From an uncultured bacterium (GTDB lineage: Bacteria > Cyanobacteriota > Vampirovibrionia > Gastranaerophilales > Gastranaerophilaceae): a stretch of DNA of 64,000 bases. The position numbers were made by a program, and so were the translations under genes. Position 1 is the stretch's first letter. Every line of letters begins with the position of its first letter. The stretch is from contig CACZSN010000044.1 of assembly GCA_902783835.1 (NCBI GenBank), positions 56,532-120,531 of the forward strand, written 5' to 3'. A model generated the notes under the pieces. That model saw only the letters and a program-made list of their open reading frames with translations, did not search any database and was not told where the DNA came from. Below are positions 25,029 to 34,562 of the stretch, piece by piece.

Positions 25029-26381
25029 CTAAATTTCAACATTTTTCATCATGTCAATTAAAGTCTGAATTGTTGTATCCATCGAAACACTATCGGAAAC
25101 TCTCTGTTGCAAAAATGCGTTAATTTGAGGCATATACTCAATCGCAACGTCAAGTCTCGGGTTACTTCCTGGGTTATACATACCTACGTCAATCATATCC
25201 TTGTTTTCACGGTACAAAGACATCAACGTTCTCATCTTCGCTGCAGCAGCCTTATGCTCCGGAGAACAAATTGCCGAAAATAGACGGCTGATGCTTCCCA
25301 AAACGTCAATCGCAGGATAATGGTTCATTTCCGCAACTTTTCTCGACAAGAATATGTGACCGTCTGTAATACCACGAACAGTATCTACAATCGGGTCGTT
25401 GATATCGTCACCTTCCATAAGTACGGTATATAGTGCAGTAATAGAGCCTTTCGGAGAATTGCCCGCACGTTCAAGAACTTTTTGAAGCCAAGAGAAAATT
25501 GACGGCGGATAACCTTTCATTGTAGGCGGTTCGCCAATAGACAAGCCAACCTCACGACCAGCCATCGCACAACGTGTAACCGTATCTGTCATCAAGAATA
25601 CTTTTTTACCTTGATCTCTAAAATATTCACAAACCGAAGTTGCGGTATGCAAGCATTTTTGTCTAATCAAAGGTGGTTGGTCGCCAGTTGAGCAGACCAA
25701 TACAGACTTAGCCATACCTTCAGGACCAAGCGAATCTTCAACGAATTCTTTAACTTCACGACCACGTTCTCCGATTAGTGCAACAACGTTAACATCTGCA
25801 TCAGAGTTTCTCGCAATCATACCCAATAGCGTTGATTTACCTACACCAGAGCCTGCAAACAAGCCCATACGTTGTCCGCCGCCAAGGGTTAACAGAGAGT
25901 CAATAGCACGCACGCCGCAAGAAAATTTTTCCGTAATAATAGGTCTTGAAAAAGGTTCCGGAGGTGGGTTGTCAATGTGCATCCATGTTGCATCGGTTGT
26001 ATCTAAAGGTTTTCCGTCAATCGGTTCTCCTAACGGGGAAATCAATCTGCCGAGCAAAAAGTCTCCCATCGGCACTGTGATTGGATTTCCAGTCGTTGTA
26101 ACCAACGAACCTTGTCCAATTCCGGATCCGTCATAAAGCAAAAGCAACTGAGCATATTCACCTTTAAACGCAACAACCTCAGCGGGTTTTCGCTCTCCGT
26201 TATAAGTTTCGATGAAGCACAAATCTCCTACTTTCAGTCCAGGAAGGTTAACTTCAACTGTCAAACCCAAAAGTTTTGACACAGAACCTTTATAACTAAA
26301 AAGCGGGGTATTGTGAATGATATCAAAAGCCCTTTTTTTAGTAAATTCAATCGATTTAATAATACTTTGATTAAGTTCCAT
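25029..26381 (-). CDS. fliI: Flagellum-specific ATPase FliI
   Basis: This 450-residue F1-beta-like ATPase energises the flagellar type III export apparatus. Walker A GSGVGKST lies at about residues 177-184 inside GGGQRMGLFAGSGVGKSTLL. Also seen are the Walker B region VFLMTDTVTRCAMAGREV, the FliI/SctN phrase IGEPPTMKGYPPSIFSWLQKVLERAGN, and GHIFLSRKVAEMNHYPAIDVLGSISR. Its start overlaps the flhA stop by 1 nt (TAATG). Confidence 0.95.
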   Translation of the reverse strand: MELNQSIIKSIEFTKKRAFDIIHNTPLFSYKGSVSKLLGLTVEVNLPGLKVGDLCFIETYNGERKPAEVVAFKGEYAQLLLLYDGSGIGQGSLVTTTGNPITVPMGDFLLGRLISPLGEPIDGKPLDTTDATWMHIDNPPPEPFSRPIITEKFSCGVRAIDSLLTLGGGQRMGLFAGSGVGKSTLLGMIARNSDADVNVVALIGERGREVKEFVEDSLGPEGMAKSVLVCSTGDQPPLIRQKCLHTATSVCEYFRDQGKKVFLMTDTVTRCAMAGREVGLSIGEPPTMKGYPPSIFSWLQKVLERAGNSPKGSITALYTVLMEGDDINDPIVDTVRGITDGHIFLSRKVAEMNHYPAIDVLGSISRLFSAICSPEHKAAAAKMRTLMSLYRENKDMIDVGMYNPGSNPRLDVAIEYMPQINAFLQQRVSDSVSMDTTIQTLIDMMKNVEI

Positions 26382-28498
26382 TATCCGTTATTCCCAAAGT
26401 TATAGTCTTGAATGTATGATTCACCGATTGTATCGACCGCTTCAACACGTATATCCGTAATCAATTCAGAATATGAAATTACGACGATAGTCGGAATATG
26501 ACGTTCCAAAAGTTGATACAGAGGAAGTCTAATACGAGGCGAACAGAGAATTACAGGCTGACGACCGATATTTTGGTGTGCACGCATAAGTGTTTGTGCC
26601 GAAGATTCAATGAGTTCTTGAACTTGCAACGGGTTCAAGAGGAACATTGTACCAAGTTCTGTACGTTGGCAACTGTCGTCCAAAGTCTTTTCCCAATCTG
26701 AAGAAAGGGTCAATGCGTACAAAATCTTATCCTGTGTTGAGTTTGACAAACAAATTTGTCTACCGAGTGCCGCTCTCAAACGTTCTGACAAGATATCCGG
26801 CTCTTTCGAAAATCTTGCATAGTCGCAAAGACGTTCAAAAATAAACATGATATCTTTGATTGAAACCTTTTCTCTGATTAAGTTTACAAAAATCTTTCTC
26901 AAATCTGATGTAGAAATAATTGTCGGAACAAGATCGTTTACAAGAGTCGGGTCTTGGCTCTTAACAAGTTCCATCAACTTCAATACGTCAGTTTTTGTCA
27001 TAACTTCATCAACGTACTTACGAACGCTTTCTTGTAAGTGAGTTACGATAACGTCAACAGAGTCGACCTGAGTCAAGCCGTCTCGAGGGTCAAAATCATC
27101 TGGGTTCAACCAATAAGCCTGAGTTTGATACGTCGGGTCAATACCGACAATAGCATCTTTCGGAACATCTTTGCCCAAAGCATCCCATTGGTCAGCGATA
27201 ACCATGTTTTTGCCAGGGTAAACCGAACCTGTTGCAACAGTGTTACCACGAATTGAAATCATATATTCATTCGCCTCAAGTGCAGAAGAGTCCATAATAC
27301 GAATGTTCGGAATAATGAAACCTAATTCATCAGTAACTCTTTGACGTAAAGCAGCGATTTTCGGCAACAACTGACCTTCTTGGTCAGGGTCTGCAATAAT
27401 CAACAAGCCAGAACCAACTTGCAAACTCAAAACGTCGACGCCCAATCTCTCGTACATTCTGTTCGGGTTTACCAAATCTTGCATGTTCTGACGAACACTT
27501 TCCAACTGACCCAACTGAGCCTGAACATCTTGATTTACCAAAACTGAGAACGCTGCAACAGCAATGATTGCAGCATATAAAACAAACGGGAACCACGGCA
27601 AGCCTGTAATCGGCCCCGTAATACCGATAAATAACAAGAACCCTGCCGCAAAAAACAAACTGAACGGTTTGCTCAAAATTTGAGATTCCAAATCTTTACC
27701 CAATGAAGGGCTTGCTGCCGTTGAACGGGTCATTACGATACCTGCTGAAATTGCCATCAACAAAGAAGGTAACTGAGCCGAAAGACCATCACCCACGGTT
27801 AACATTGTATATTTTTGAACAGCTTCTTCCGGTGCAAGTCCGTTTTGCAAAATACCAATCAACAAGCCGCCGACAATGTTGATTACGGTAATGATGATAC
27901 CCGCCATAGTATCACCTTTTACGAACTTCATCGCACCATCCATAGAACCGAACAAACTTGATTCACGTTGTAAGTCTTCACGTTTTTTTACCGCTTCTTC
28001 AGGAGAAATCAACCCCGCATTGAAGTCAGCATCGATGGTCATTTGCTTACCGGGCATAGCATCCAATGCAAATCTTGCGGATACTTCAGCGATACGTTCG
28101 GCACCTTTCGTAATTACCATAAACTGAACAACGGTAATAATCAAAAAGATTACAAAACCTACAATCAAATTACCGCCGGTTACGAAGTTCGCGAACGCAT
28201 CAATTACGTCTCCCGCTTCACCTTTCGCCAAAATTGAACGGGTTGAAGCAATTGACATAACCAATCGAAACATTGTACCGATAAGGATAATTGACGGAAA
28301 TGAAGACAATTCAAGAGGTTTCGTAATATACAAGGATATCATCAGCAATACAACCCCAAGAGTGATATTAAAGGCAATTGCCATACTGATAATAAACGGC
28401 GGTAACTCGCAAATCAAAATGACTACGAGAACAATTACGAATATTGCCAACCCGATTTCACTTATCGGATTTCCTTGTCCACCCTGAGCTTGTGCCAA
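26381..28498 (-). CDS. flhA: Flagellar export gate protein FlhA
   Basis: This 705-residue inner-membrane protein has about eight N-terminal transmembrane helices and a large cytoplasmic C-terminal domain that docks chaperone-substrate complexes. It carries the FHIPEP signature FALDAMPGKQMTIDADFNAGLI and GTMFRLVMSIASTRSILAKG. The start is TTG at 28498, preceded by AGGGGT 5 nt upstream and lying 3 bp from the fliH stop. The other export gate genes (flhB, fliP, fliQ, fliR) are not in the window. Confidence 0.95.
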   Translation of the reverse strand: MAQAQGGQGNPISEIGLAIFVIVLVVILICELPPFIISMAIAFNITLGVVLLMISLYITKPLELSSFPSIILIGTMFRLVMSIASTRSILAKGEAGDVIDAFANFVTGGNLIVGFVIFLIITVVQFMVITKGAERIAEVSARFALDAMPGKQMTIDADFNAGLISPEEAVKKREDLQRESSLFGSMDGAMKFVKGDTMAGIIITVINIVGGLLIGILQNGLAPEEAVQKYTMLTVGDGLSAQLPSLLMAISAGIVMTRSTAASPSLGKDLESQILSKPFSLFFAAGFLLFIGITGPITGLPWFPFVLYAAIIAVAAFSVLVNQDVQAQLGQLESVRQNMQDLVNPNRMYERLGVDVLSLQVGSGLLIIADPDQEGQLLPKIAALRQRVTDELGFIIPNIRIMDSSALEANEYMISIRGNTVATGSVYPGKNMVIADQWDALGKDVPKDAIVGIDPTYQTQAYWLNPDDFDPRDGLTQVDSVDVIVTHLQESVRKYVDEVMTKTDVLKLMELVKSQDPTLVNDLVPTIISTSDLRKIFVNLIREKVSIKDIMFIFERLCDYARFSKEPDILSERLRAALGRQICLSNSTQDKILYALTLSSDWEKTLDDSCQRTELGTMFLLNPLQVQELIESSAQTLMRAHQNIGRQPVILCSPRIRLPLYQLLERHIPTIVVISYSELITDIRVEAVDTIGESYIQDYNFGNNG

Positions 28499-28501
28499 TT
28501 A

Positions 28502-29230
28502 TTACCCCTGTTGAAGATTTTTAAATGCCTGTTCCAATATCGATAACCCTGTATCAATTGTAGCATCTATAATTCCGTTTTCCGTCATAATTATAGCACC
28601 ACCAGATGCAATATTCTCGTCCGGAATAACTTTAATTTTTGCCTCAATAGCATCTGCCGATAAATACTCCGGCAAATTTTCCTTTACGGTCAAAACGTCC
28701 TGAGGCTGAACCTTTACCGTAATCCTGTTTTCAAGTTTAAACGTGTCACCTAATGCCGATTTTATCAATCCCAAAAGTGCGGTTTTATCTTGTTCAATTT
28801 CTTTATTAATAATTTTTTTTGCAATTTCTACACTGACCTCTAAAATATGAGGAGCAATCATATTAAACATTTCATCTTTATATGCAAAAAATCCCTTTAT
28901 TGCTTCAATTAACTGATTAACCTCTTCTTGAGCATTTTCAAGTCCGATTCTGTGACCGTCTTTAACTGCTTGTTCTCTGATGGAATTTGCTTCTTCCTGA
29001 GCTCTTGAAACAATGTTTCTGTCGTCAATTCTTCTGTAACCGCGTCTTCTTGAGCCTTGTCGACGTTCTTGTCTTGCATCAAAAACTATATCCTCAAACC
29101 TTAACGGTTCGGGAGTTGTATTTTGTGCAACGGAATCTCCGCCTGACAATGCATTGTTAGGCTGTGAATTTTGAGGTTTATTTTGTCCTCCCGCGGATTT
29201 TTTATCAGATTGACTTCGTTTTATAATCAT
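28502..29230 (-). CDS. fliH: Flagellar assembly protein FliH
   Basis: This 242-residue negative regulator/stator of FliI is related to V/F-ATPase peripheral stalks. A basic, disordered N-terminus precedes a helical stretch (about residues 78-110) and the conserved FliH/YscL domain (VSVEIAKKIINKEIEQDKTALLGLIKSAL, then VIPDENIASGGAIIMTENGIIDATIDTGLSILEQAF). It overlaps the upstream fliG-position gene by 26 bp and is followed 3 bp later by flhA. Confidence 0.88.
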   Translation of the reverse strand: MIIKRSQSDKKSAGGQNKPQNSQPNNALSGGDSVAQNTTPEPLRFEDIVFDARQERRQGSRRRGYRRIDDRNIVSRAQEEANSIREQAVKDGHRIGLENAQEEVNQLIEAIKGFFAYKDEMFNMIAPHILEVSVEIAKKIINKEIEQDKTALLGLIKSALGDTFKLENRITVKVQPQDVLTVKENLPEYLSADAIEAKIKVIPDENIASGGAIIMTENGIIDATIDTGLSILEQAFKNLQQG

Positions 29231-30155
29231 TTATTTTTCGTTCCAAATGGTCACAAATTATCTTCAATAAAGGTTCGGATATTCCTAATTTTTCGTAATT
29301 TTCAGGGTTTTTAACCAATGCTGAAACCAAAGGTCTTTCCCTTTCCACAGCAGTTAACAAATAATCTTGCGGTACGGATTTTACATTTCGTCCGAATTTT
29401 CTCAAAGCTTTAGCAAATCCGTTGCTTTCATCAGCCGGAATTACCGTTTGAAAATCTTGCAAGCACTGTTTCAACAACGACGGATCGATTTTCGTTTCCA
29501 AATCGTCCAACTGCATATATTGAAGAATTACGTTTGCATCAGACTGTGCAAATTTATTCAACAATACTGTCATTTTATCATTCGGCAACTTCTTCGCAAT
29601 TAATGCAAATGCCGCCAATTTCAAAATTTTCAAATCACTTGCGTTATCAAGTGCTTCATTATCGGCTTTAGCCATTTCATCAATGTTAGATTGACTTGCC
29701 GCCTGTTGAGCCTGTTGCTCCGTCAAAGCTCCTCTTTTAGCCAACTCTTCAAGAGCTTCGTTATAAGCTTTTTTTACGTGGTGTTCAACAAGTCCTATCA
29801 TTTGGTCTTGCGGCAACCCCTTAAACGTTGCCTGTTTAGCTATTTCAAAAATCGTGAACGCAATTTTTTGCATAATTCCGTCACGGAATTGAACGGGAAC
29901 ATTTCCTCTGATTATATCCAATGACTTGTGAAAAGACCATTCCCCGATAAACTGCGTAATAATTGATGCTTGATCTACCGTATACGAGTGATCTTTATCA
30001 TTGGCAAGAGCTTCCCCTGCAATAAAGCAGAAATTCTTTACGGTATTGTAAACATATTCTCTGTCTTGGGGTTGCAAATCATTCGGGACAACCGCTTTCG
30101 CCTGTCCCGATAAGTCTTCCGCAAATTCTTTATACTTAAATCCCTCTGCCGTCAT
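29205..30155 (-). CDS. Protein in fliG position; highly divergent FliG-like or lineage-specific
   Basis: This 316-residue, mostly helical, soluble protein lies between fliF and fliH, exactly where fliG is expected. Middle segments (LKILKLAAFALIAKKLPNDKMTVLLNKFAQSDANVILQYM) resemble armadillo-like FliG middle-domain helices. The hallmark EHPQT-type motif and the charged torque-helix residues of the C-terminal domain are not evident. Residues 150-185 are Ala/Gln-rich. Its partner FliF ends in a FliG-binding-like tail. It may be a diverged motor-switch protein; I would not name it fliG without structural comparison. Confidence 0.55.
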   Translation of the reverse strand: MTAEGFKYKEFAEDLSGQAKAVVPNDLQPQDREYVYNTVKNFCFIAGEALANDKDHSYTVDQASIITQFIGEWSFHKSLDIIRGNVPVQFRDGIMQKIAFTIFEIAKQATFKGLPQDQMIGLVEHHVKKAYNEALEELAKRGALTEQQAQQAASQSNIDEMAKADNEALDNASDLKILKLAAFALIAKKLPNDKMTVLLNKFAQSDANVILQYMQLDDLETKIDPSLLKQCLQDFQTVIPADESNGFAKALRKFGRNVKSVPQDYLLTAVERERPLVSALVKNPENYEKLGISEPLLKIICDHLERKINDYKTKSI

Positions 30156-30182
30156 TGTTCGTCTGCTTTACTATATTTTTCC

Positions 30183-31880
30183 CTATGACCTTTCAAGCCA
30201 ACTCTTTACCTGTTCGCCAAGTTCATCCACATCGGCAGAAGATAAATCAGTTCTTACATCATCAAGCACATCCTGTAACTCTCCTACCGCTTGAGAAGAT
30301 GCTTGTTGTTGAATTGCAGGTGTAGGAGCCTGTTGTTGATTTGAAATTTGTTGAACAAATTGTTGTGACAAAGCTTGTTGTTCAAGTAAACCTTGTGCCA
30401 TTTGTTGTTGTTTTTCAATCAATTGAGAAGCTTTCAAGTTTACATCATTAAGTTGTTTTTCTTGATCTGCCGCTTTTTTACGCAAAGCTTCGACTTCTTC
30501 CTGTTGCTTTTCAGCTTTTTCCTTCAATTTTTTCGATAAGAACGTATAACCTGCCGTAAGCAATATAATTACGAGTGCAATCGTTAACCACCAAGGGTTA
30601 CCGCTTTCATCAGGCTTCGGAAGATTAACCGGCTTGTCTCCCGCAAGATACGGTTCAATAGAATCTGAAAATGCAATAGAAACGTTGTCTATATTAACTT
30701 TCGGAGAAGCCGAACGTGCAACTTGAGCTTTCAATTCATCCAATGTCATATTTGAAGGCATAGCAGAAGATTCAATTGTTACGGCAATTGAGATTTCTTC
30801 AACCGTACCTGTTTTTGAATATTCCGTTGTTTGCGATTTCGAAATACCGTATTGGGTTTCACGTGCCGTTCTTGTGTAATTTCTGTTTTGAGATGAATCA
30901 CTGCCTGAAGCGGGAAGTCCGTTCGGAAGATATACACTGACTGCATTCAAACCCGCATTACTATCTTGAGTTCTGTCACCCAAACCTTCCGAAAAAGTTT
31001 GTTCTGTTAACGCAATTTTACTGTTCGGGTCATATTCAATTTTTGTCGTTTCCTTCGGAACCTGACGCAAGAACGTACTTACCGTAACAACATAATTTCC
31101 TTTACCTACTAATCTGTCCAATTGTGATGAAACTTTTGACTGCATATATTGGTCTTGTTCCTGCAATTTTGCAAGTTGATCATCGGATGAATTAACAATA
31201 CTGTTATAAACATTACCGTTTGTGTCCGTAATAGAAATATTTTCCGCAACAAGTCCCGAAACACTTCCCAACAATAAGTTTTGGATTGCTCTGACCTTAT
31301 TTGATTCAAGTTTTGTGCCTGAAGGAATAACAATTTGAACAGTTGCAGTTACGGGTTTTTTGTCTGAGGCAAACATTGTTTGTTCAGGAATTGAAATAAA
31401 TACCGAAGCGTTTTCAATCGGATCAATTTTTCTGATAAGACGAGAAAGTTCGCCGTTTATTGCTCTTGCAAGTCTGATTTTTTTATCTTCTTTTGTTGAA
31501 GTAAAATCACCTTTGTCGAAAATTTCAAGTCCGACATATTGATCCATTAAACCGCTCGAAACAATCGTCAATAGAGCTTGGTCACGCTGACTCGGAGTAT
31601 ATTTATCAAGTTGCAAAGTCGTTTTTGAACCTTCGGCTTTTCTTGTGGCAACAATATTTTGACGAGCCAAAAGTGCTTGAACTTCAATAGCTTTGCCCGC
31701 ATTGTCAGTTGTAAACAATACAAACGGTGTATCTATAACTTTTTCATAAGTTTGAGCACCGTCTTTCGGCTTTGACATCATAACTATTCCGACGATTATA
31801 AGCACGACAAGCAGAACAACTGCACCTATTGTCGAGTACAATATCGTCTTATTTTTTAATAACTCCTGTATTTTTTCCAT
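30183..31880 (-). CDS. fliF: Flagellar MS-ring protein FliF
   Basis: This 565-residue protein forms the membrane ring of the basal body. N-terminal helix (about residues 12-34), a ring-building periplasmic region with RLARAINGELSRLIRKIDPIENASVFISIPEQ and VRAIQNLLLGSVSGLVAENISITDTNG, and a second helix (WWLTIALVIILLTAGYTFL). The cytoplasmic tail is Gln-rich and ends VKSWLERS, resembling the FliG-binding C-terminus of other FliF proteins. SD AGGG precedes the ATG. A TATAAT (31920-31915) upstream suggests an internal promoter. Confidence 0.93.
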   Translation of the reverse strand: MEKIQELLKNKTILYSTIGAVVLLVVLIIVGIVMMSKPKDGAQTYEKVIDTPFVLFTTDNAGKAIEVQALLARQNIVATRKAEGSKTTLQLDKYTPSQRDQALLTIVSSGLMDQYVGLEIFDKGDFTSTKEDKKIRLARAINGELSRLIRKIDPIENASVFISIPEQTMFASDKKPVTATVQIVIPSGTKLESNKVRAIQNLLLGSVSGLVAENISITDTNGNVYNSIVNSSDDQLAKLQEQDQYMQSKVSSQLDRLVGKGNYVVTVSTFLRQVPKETTKIEYDPNSKIALTEQTFSEGLGDRTQDSNAGLNAVSVYLPNGLPASGSDSSQNRNYTRTARETQYGISKSQTTEYSKTGTVEEISIAVTIESSAMPSNMTLDELKAQVARSASPKVNIDNVSIAFSDSIEPYLAGDKPVNLPKPDESGNPWWLTIALVIILLTAGYTFLSKKLKEKAEKQQEEVEALRKKAADQEKQLNDVNLKASQLIEKQQQMAQGLLEQQALSQQFVQQISNQQQAPTPAIQQQASSQAVGELQDVLDDVRTDLSSADVDELGEQVKSWLERS

Positions 31881-31962
31881 ATCCCTGTTTTTCCGTTAGA
31901 CATGTAGTATTAAGATTATACTATTATTTTCGGAATCGGGCGACAACTTAACACTTGTAACA

Positions 31963-32304
31963 CTAAATGTTAATTTGCATAATTTTTTCGTAGGCTTGAA
32001 TAATTTTTGTTGCTACGTTTGTCGCCAACTGAATTTCAGTAGTTGATTTATTAATTGCAATTACAACGTCGTGGATATCGACATTTTCATTACCCATTAA
32101 TTGTTGTTTCATCAATGTATCGGGAGCTTCCAAATCTTTGTTAAGGTTTTCGACAAGACCTGAAAAAACAGCTTTAAAATCAGGAGTTTCAGGTTGTTCA
32201 ATACTTTTAAAACGCAAACCGCCATTTACACCCCAATCGGTGTATTTTGTCGGTTCTAATTTTGTGAAAACATCTACGTTTGGAACTAACCTGTTTTGAA
32301 GCAT
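31963..32304 (-). CDS. fliE: Flagellar hook-basal body protein FliE
   Basis: This 113-residue protein links the MS ring to the rod. The C-terminal half has the family pattern: NVDIHDVVIAINKSTTEIQLATNVATKIIQAYEKIMQINI. AAGGA precedes the ATG. It sits 10 bp after the lytic transglycosylase gene. Confidence 0.88.
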   Translation of the reverse strand: MLQNRLVPNVDVFTKLEPTKYTDWGVNGGLRFKSIEQPETPDFKAVFSGLVENLNKDLEAPDTLMKQQLMGNENVDIHDVVIAINKSTTEIQLATNVATKIIQAYEKIMQINI

Positions 32305-32314
32305 TTACATATCC

Positions 32315-32971
32315 TTATTTTTTTAAATAATTAGCTAAAATATTTTTTACGTAATTTTGAGTTTCTTTATACGGAGGAACTCCGCCGTATTTGTCTACCG
32401 CTCCGGGGCCTGCATTATAAGCGGCAAGTGAGAGTATTAAATTTCCGTTATACTTTTTCATCAAAGACTTTAAGTATCGAACACCTCCGTCAACATTTTG
32501 TACGGGGTCTTTCGCATCAGAAACACCTAATGATTCCGCTGTTGCGGGCATTAATTGCATTAATCCCGTTGCACCCGCTTTCGATACGATTGTCGGATTA
32601 AAGCCTGATTCTTGTTTAATTAAAGCACGTACCAGCTTTTCATTCACCCCATGTTTAGATGAAATTTCCGAAATAATGTCATATATTTCATCTCTTGAAT
32701 ATTTTCTTTCCGCTGCTGATGTCGGTTTTACGAGAGAACCGAATACAACTTTATTGGAGCTTCCCGTGTCTCTAAATCTGTAAGCATTTTCGTTAATACT
32801 TTCGTTAAGAACATCTTGGAATTTTGTGGGAGTCGGATTTTGAGCCGGAGTTTCGGTTGCGGAAACCTTTCTGTTGAAATTATTTACATAGTTAATTAAC
32901 TGTGCAGCTCTTGCTTTCGCAGCACTTTCTCCGCTTGTATTTATTAAATTTTGTATGTTTGCAGAAAACAT
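32315..32971 (-). CDS. Lytic transglycosylase (SLT domain) of the flagellar operon
   Basis: In this 218-residue protein, residues about 95-218 form a goose-lysozyme-type SLT domain: LVRALIKQESGFNPTIVS with catalytic Glu121-Ser122, GATGLMQLMPATAESLG, and LAAYNAGPGAV. It cleaves peptidoglycan; within a rod-gene operon it probably opens the wall for the rod, as the muramidase part of FlgJ does elsewhere. There is no classical signal peptide, so export through the flagellar apparatus is possible (inference). The first 90 residues are low-complexity. Confidence 0.88.
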   Translation of the reverse strand: MFSANIQNLINTSGESAAKARAAQLINYVNNFNRKVSATETPAQNPTPTKFQDVLNESINENAYRFRDTGSSNKVVFGSLVKPTSAAERKYSRDEIYDIISEISSKHGVNEKLVRALIKQESGFNPTIVSKAGATGLMQLMPATAESLGVSDAKDPVQNVDGGVRYLKSLMKKYNGNLILSLAAYNAGPGAVDKYGGVPPYKETQNYVKNILANYLKK

Positions 32972-33018
32972 TATCCCTTTTTATCCCTATAATCCTTAAC
33001 CAAATTTATCGGTTTTTA

Positions 33019-33462
33019 TTAGCTTCCTAATTGTAATGCGTTATCAATCATTTCCTTTGTAATCTTCATAACACCCAAGCTGGCCTCGTAAGCTCTTTGT
33101 GCCATCGCAGCATCGGCAAATTCAACCATCGCATTTACGTTTGAAGTTCTTACATAACCGTAGCCGTCCGCATCGGGGTGTCCCGGGAGGTACATTTTAT
33201 CACCCAAAGTAGGGTCTTCAACCATACCTGACATTGCAACACCGCCACTGACAAAAGGAACTGTTGCGGAACTGAACAAGTCATCTTTCATTGTAGTCAA
33301 TAAGCCTGCAAATGAGACATTGTCCGTTGCATTCAAGACCGGAATTTTTCTGATGTAGTTCGGAGTATCGATATTGGCAATGTTTTTTGCACAAATATCC
33401 ATACGTTTTCCGTGAACACCGATTGCTTTTTCGCTGATTGTAAATGAACCTAATAATGTCAT
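33019..33462 (-). CDS. flgC: Flagellar rod protein FlgC
   Basis: This 147-residue proximal rod protein has the rod/hook N-terminal motif KRMDICAKNIANIDTPNYIRK, the FlgC-type phrase DGYGYVRTSNVNAMVEFADAAMAQRAYEASL and a C-terminal heptad helix. It starts 2 bp after the flgB stop. Confidence 0.93.
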   Translation of the reverse strand: MTLLGSFTISEKAIGVHGKRMDICAKNIANIDTPNYIRKIPVLNATDNVSFAGLLTTMKDDLFSSATVPFVSGGVAMSGMVEDPTLGDKMYLPGHPDADGYGYVRTSNVNAMVEFADAAMAQRAYEASLGVMKITKEMIDNALQLGS

Positions 33463-33464
33463 AA

Positions 33465-33809
33465 TTATGATCCTACGTTAATTACTGTCTTAATTGCGTT
33501 TAATGCTGCCGTAATTCTTTTAACGGCTGTTCTGTATGCCATAGAGTTTTTGTGCATTTCAGTCAACTCATGAACTTGGTCAACCTTGCCCTGCTGGTCT
33601 TGTATAACTGCCGAAGGTCCTAATTTTTCAGACAATTTAGTTTCCAACGGACTGTTCATACTACCGAGATATTGGGAAAAATCAATATCTTTTCTAATGT
33701 AACCGGGAGTATCAATATTTGAAATGTTACCTGCCAAAGCTCTTTGTCTGTGAGCCGCCAAGTCTAATATCAAATTACATTTGTCTATTGAATTGTTTGG
33801 TGTAAACAT
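33465..33809 (-). CDS. flgB: Flagellar rod protein FlgB
   Basis: This 114-residue protein has HRQRALAGNISNIDTPGYIRKDIDF at the N-terminus and a C-terminal helix (MHKNSMAYRTAVKRITAALNAIKTVI), as in FlgB. AAGGGG lies 6 nt before the ATG. It is directly followed by flgC, the usual order. Confidence 0.93.
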   Translation of the reverse strand: MFTPNNSIDKCNLILDLAAHRQRALAGNISNIDTPGYIRKDIDFSQYLGSMNSPLETKLSEKLGPSAVIQDQQGKVDQVHELTEMHKNSMAYRTAVKRITAALNAIKTVINVGS

Positions 33810-33836
33810 TTCATACCCCTTAATTTATCAGTATAA

Positions 33837-34550
33837 CTAACTTTGAATGTTAATTGATTTTGAATACAAATCATTGATTGTTTTGACCAACTGAAAACTT
33901 GCAAGCATTGATGCGTTTAATCTCATAACTTTATTTGAGTCAGAAATCATATCGACATTGGCAACTTCAAGTTTTTGTTGCTCTATCCTATCATGATTTA
34001 CTACTAAAACGGGTTCACCGCTATCCTCCGTAGGGATGAATTTATTTCCGTCAAGAGCTTTCAAACCTTCGGGATTTTGGAAATTGACAATCGGAATAGT
34101 ACCGATTTTTTGCGGTTTGTCGCCGTATTTCATTGAAACAACGACGTCTCCGTTTGATTTAATCCACCAATCATCATAGTTAATCGGCAATTTTATACCG
34201 TCACCTACGAGATATCCGTCACGTGTAACCAAATAACCGTCTTTATTTTGCATCATCGCACCGTCACGAGTGTATTTTACGTCACCTTCCGGAGATGTTA
34301 CGGGGAAAAATCCTTGACCGTTGATGCCCATATCGAACTTATTGTCCGTAATCATCAAAACAGCAGGTCTGTAATCTTTTCTCAATACACCGGATAAGTA
34401 TCCGTCTTCGGACAATACTTGTTCAAAACTTACTGACTTATATGCAGTTGTGTTTTGGTTTGAAATATTATTAGTTATGTAACCCAATTTTTCAAATTGT
34501 AAGTTTGCATTAACTATGTTTTTTTGAATTAATCCGTGAAATGTTGTCAT
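33837..34550 (-). CDS. Flagellar basal-body rod protein, FlgF/FlgG family (second copy)
   Basis: In this 237-residue protein the N-terminal rod motif is modified (LGYITNNISNQNTTAYKSVSFEQVL). The central region has INGQGFFPVTSPEGDVKYTRDGAMMQNKDGYLVTRDG, the FlgG/FlgF core, and the C-terminal helix is LNASMLASFQLVKTINDLYSKSI. FlgF and FlgG cannot be told apart with confidence. AGAGGTG precedes the ATG. Confidence 0.85.
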   Translation of the reverse strand: MTTFHGLIQKNIVNANLQFEKLGYITNNISNQNTTAYKSVSFEQVLSEDGYLSGVLRKDYRPAVLMITDNKFDMGINGQGFFPVTSPEGDVKYTRDGAMMQNKDGYLVTRDGYLVGDGIKLPINYDDWWIKSNGDVVVSMKYGDKPQKIGTIPIVNFQNPEGLKALDGNKFIPTEDSGEPVLVVNHDRIEQQKLEVANVDMISDSNKVMRLNASMLASFQLVKTINDLYSKSINIQS

Positions 34551-34562
34551 TTTTTAACACCT

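Noticed and set aside
31961..31976. Further copy of the palindromic repeat (TAACACTAAATGTTA) next to fliE
   Set aside because: Shares only the AACACTA half; the other half lacks GTGTT, so it is within chance similarity.
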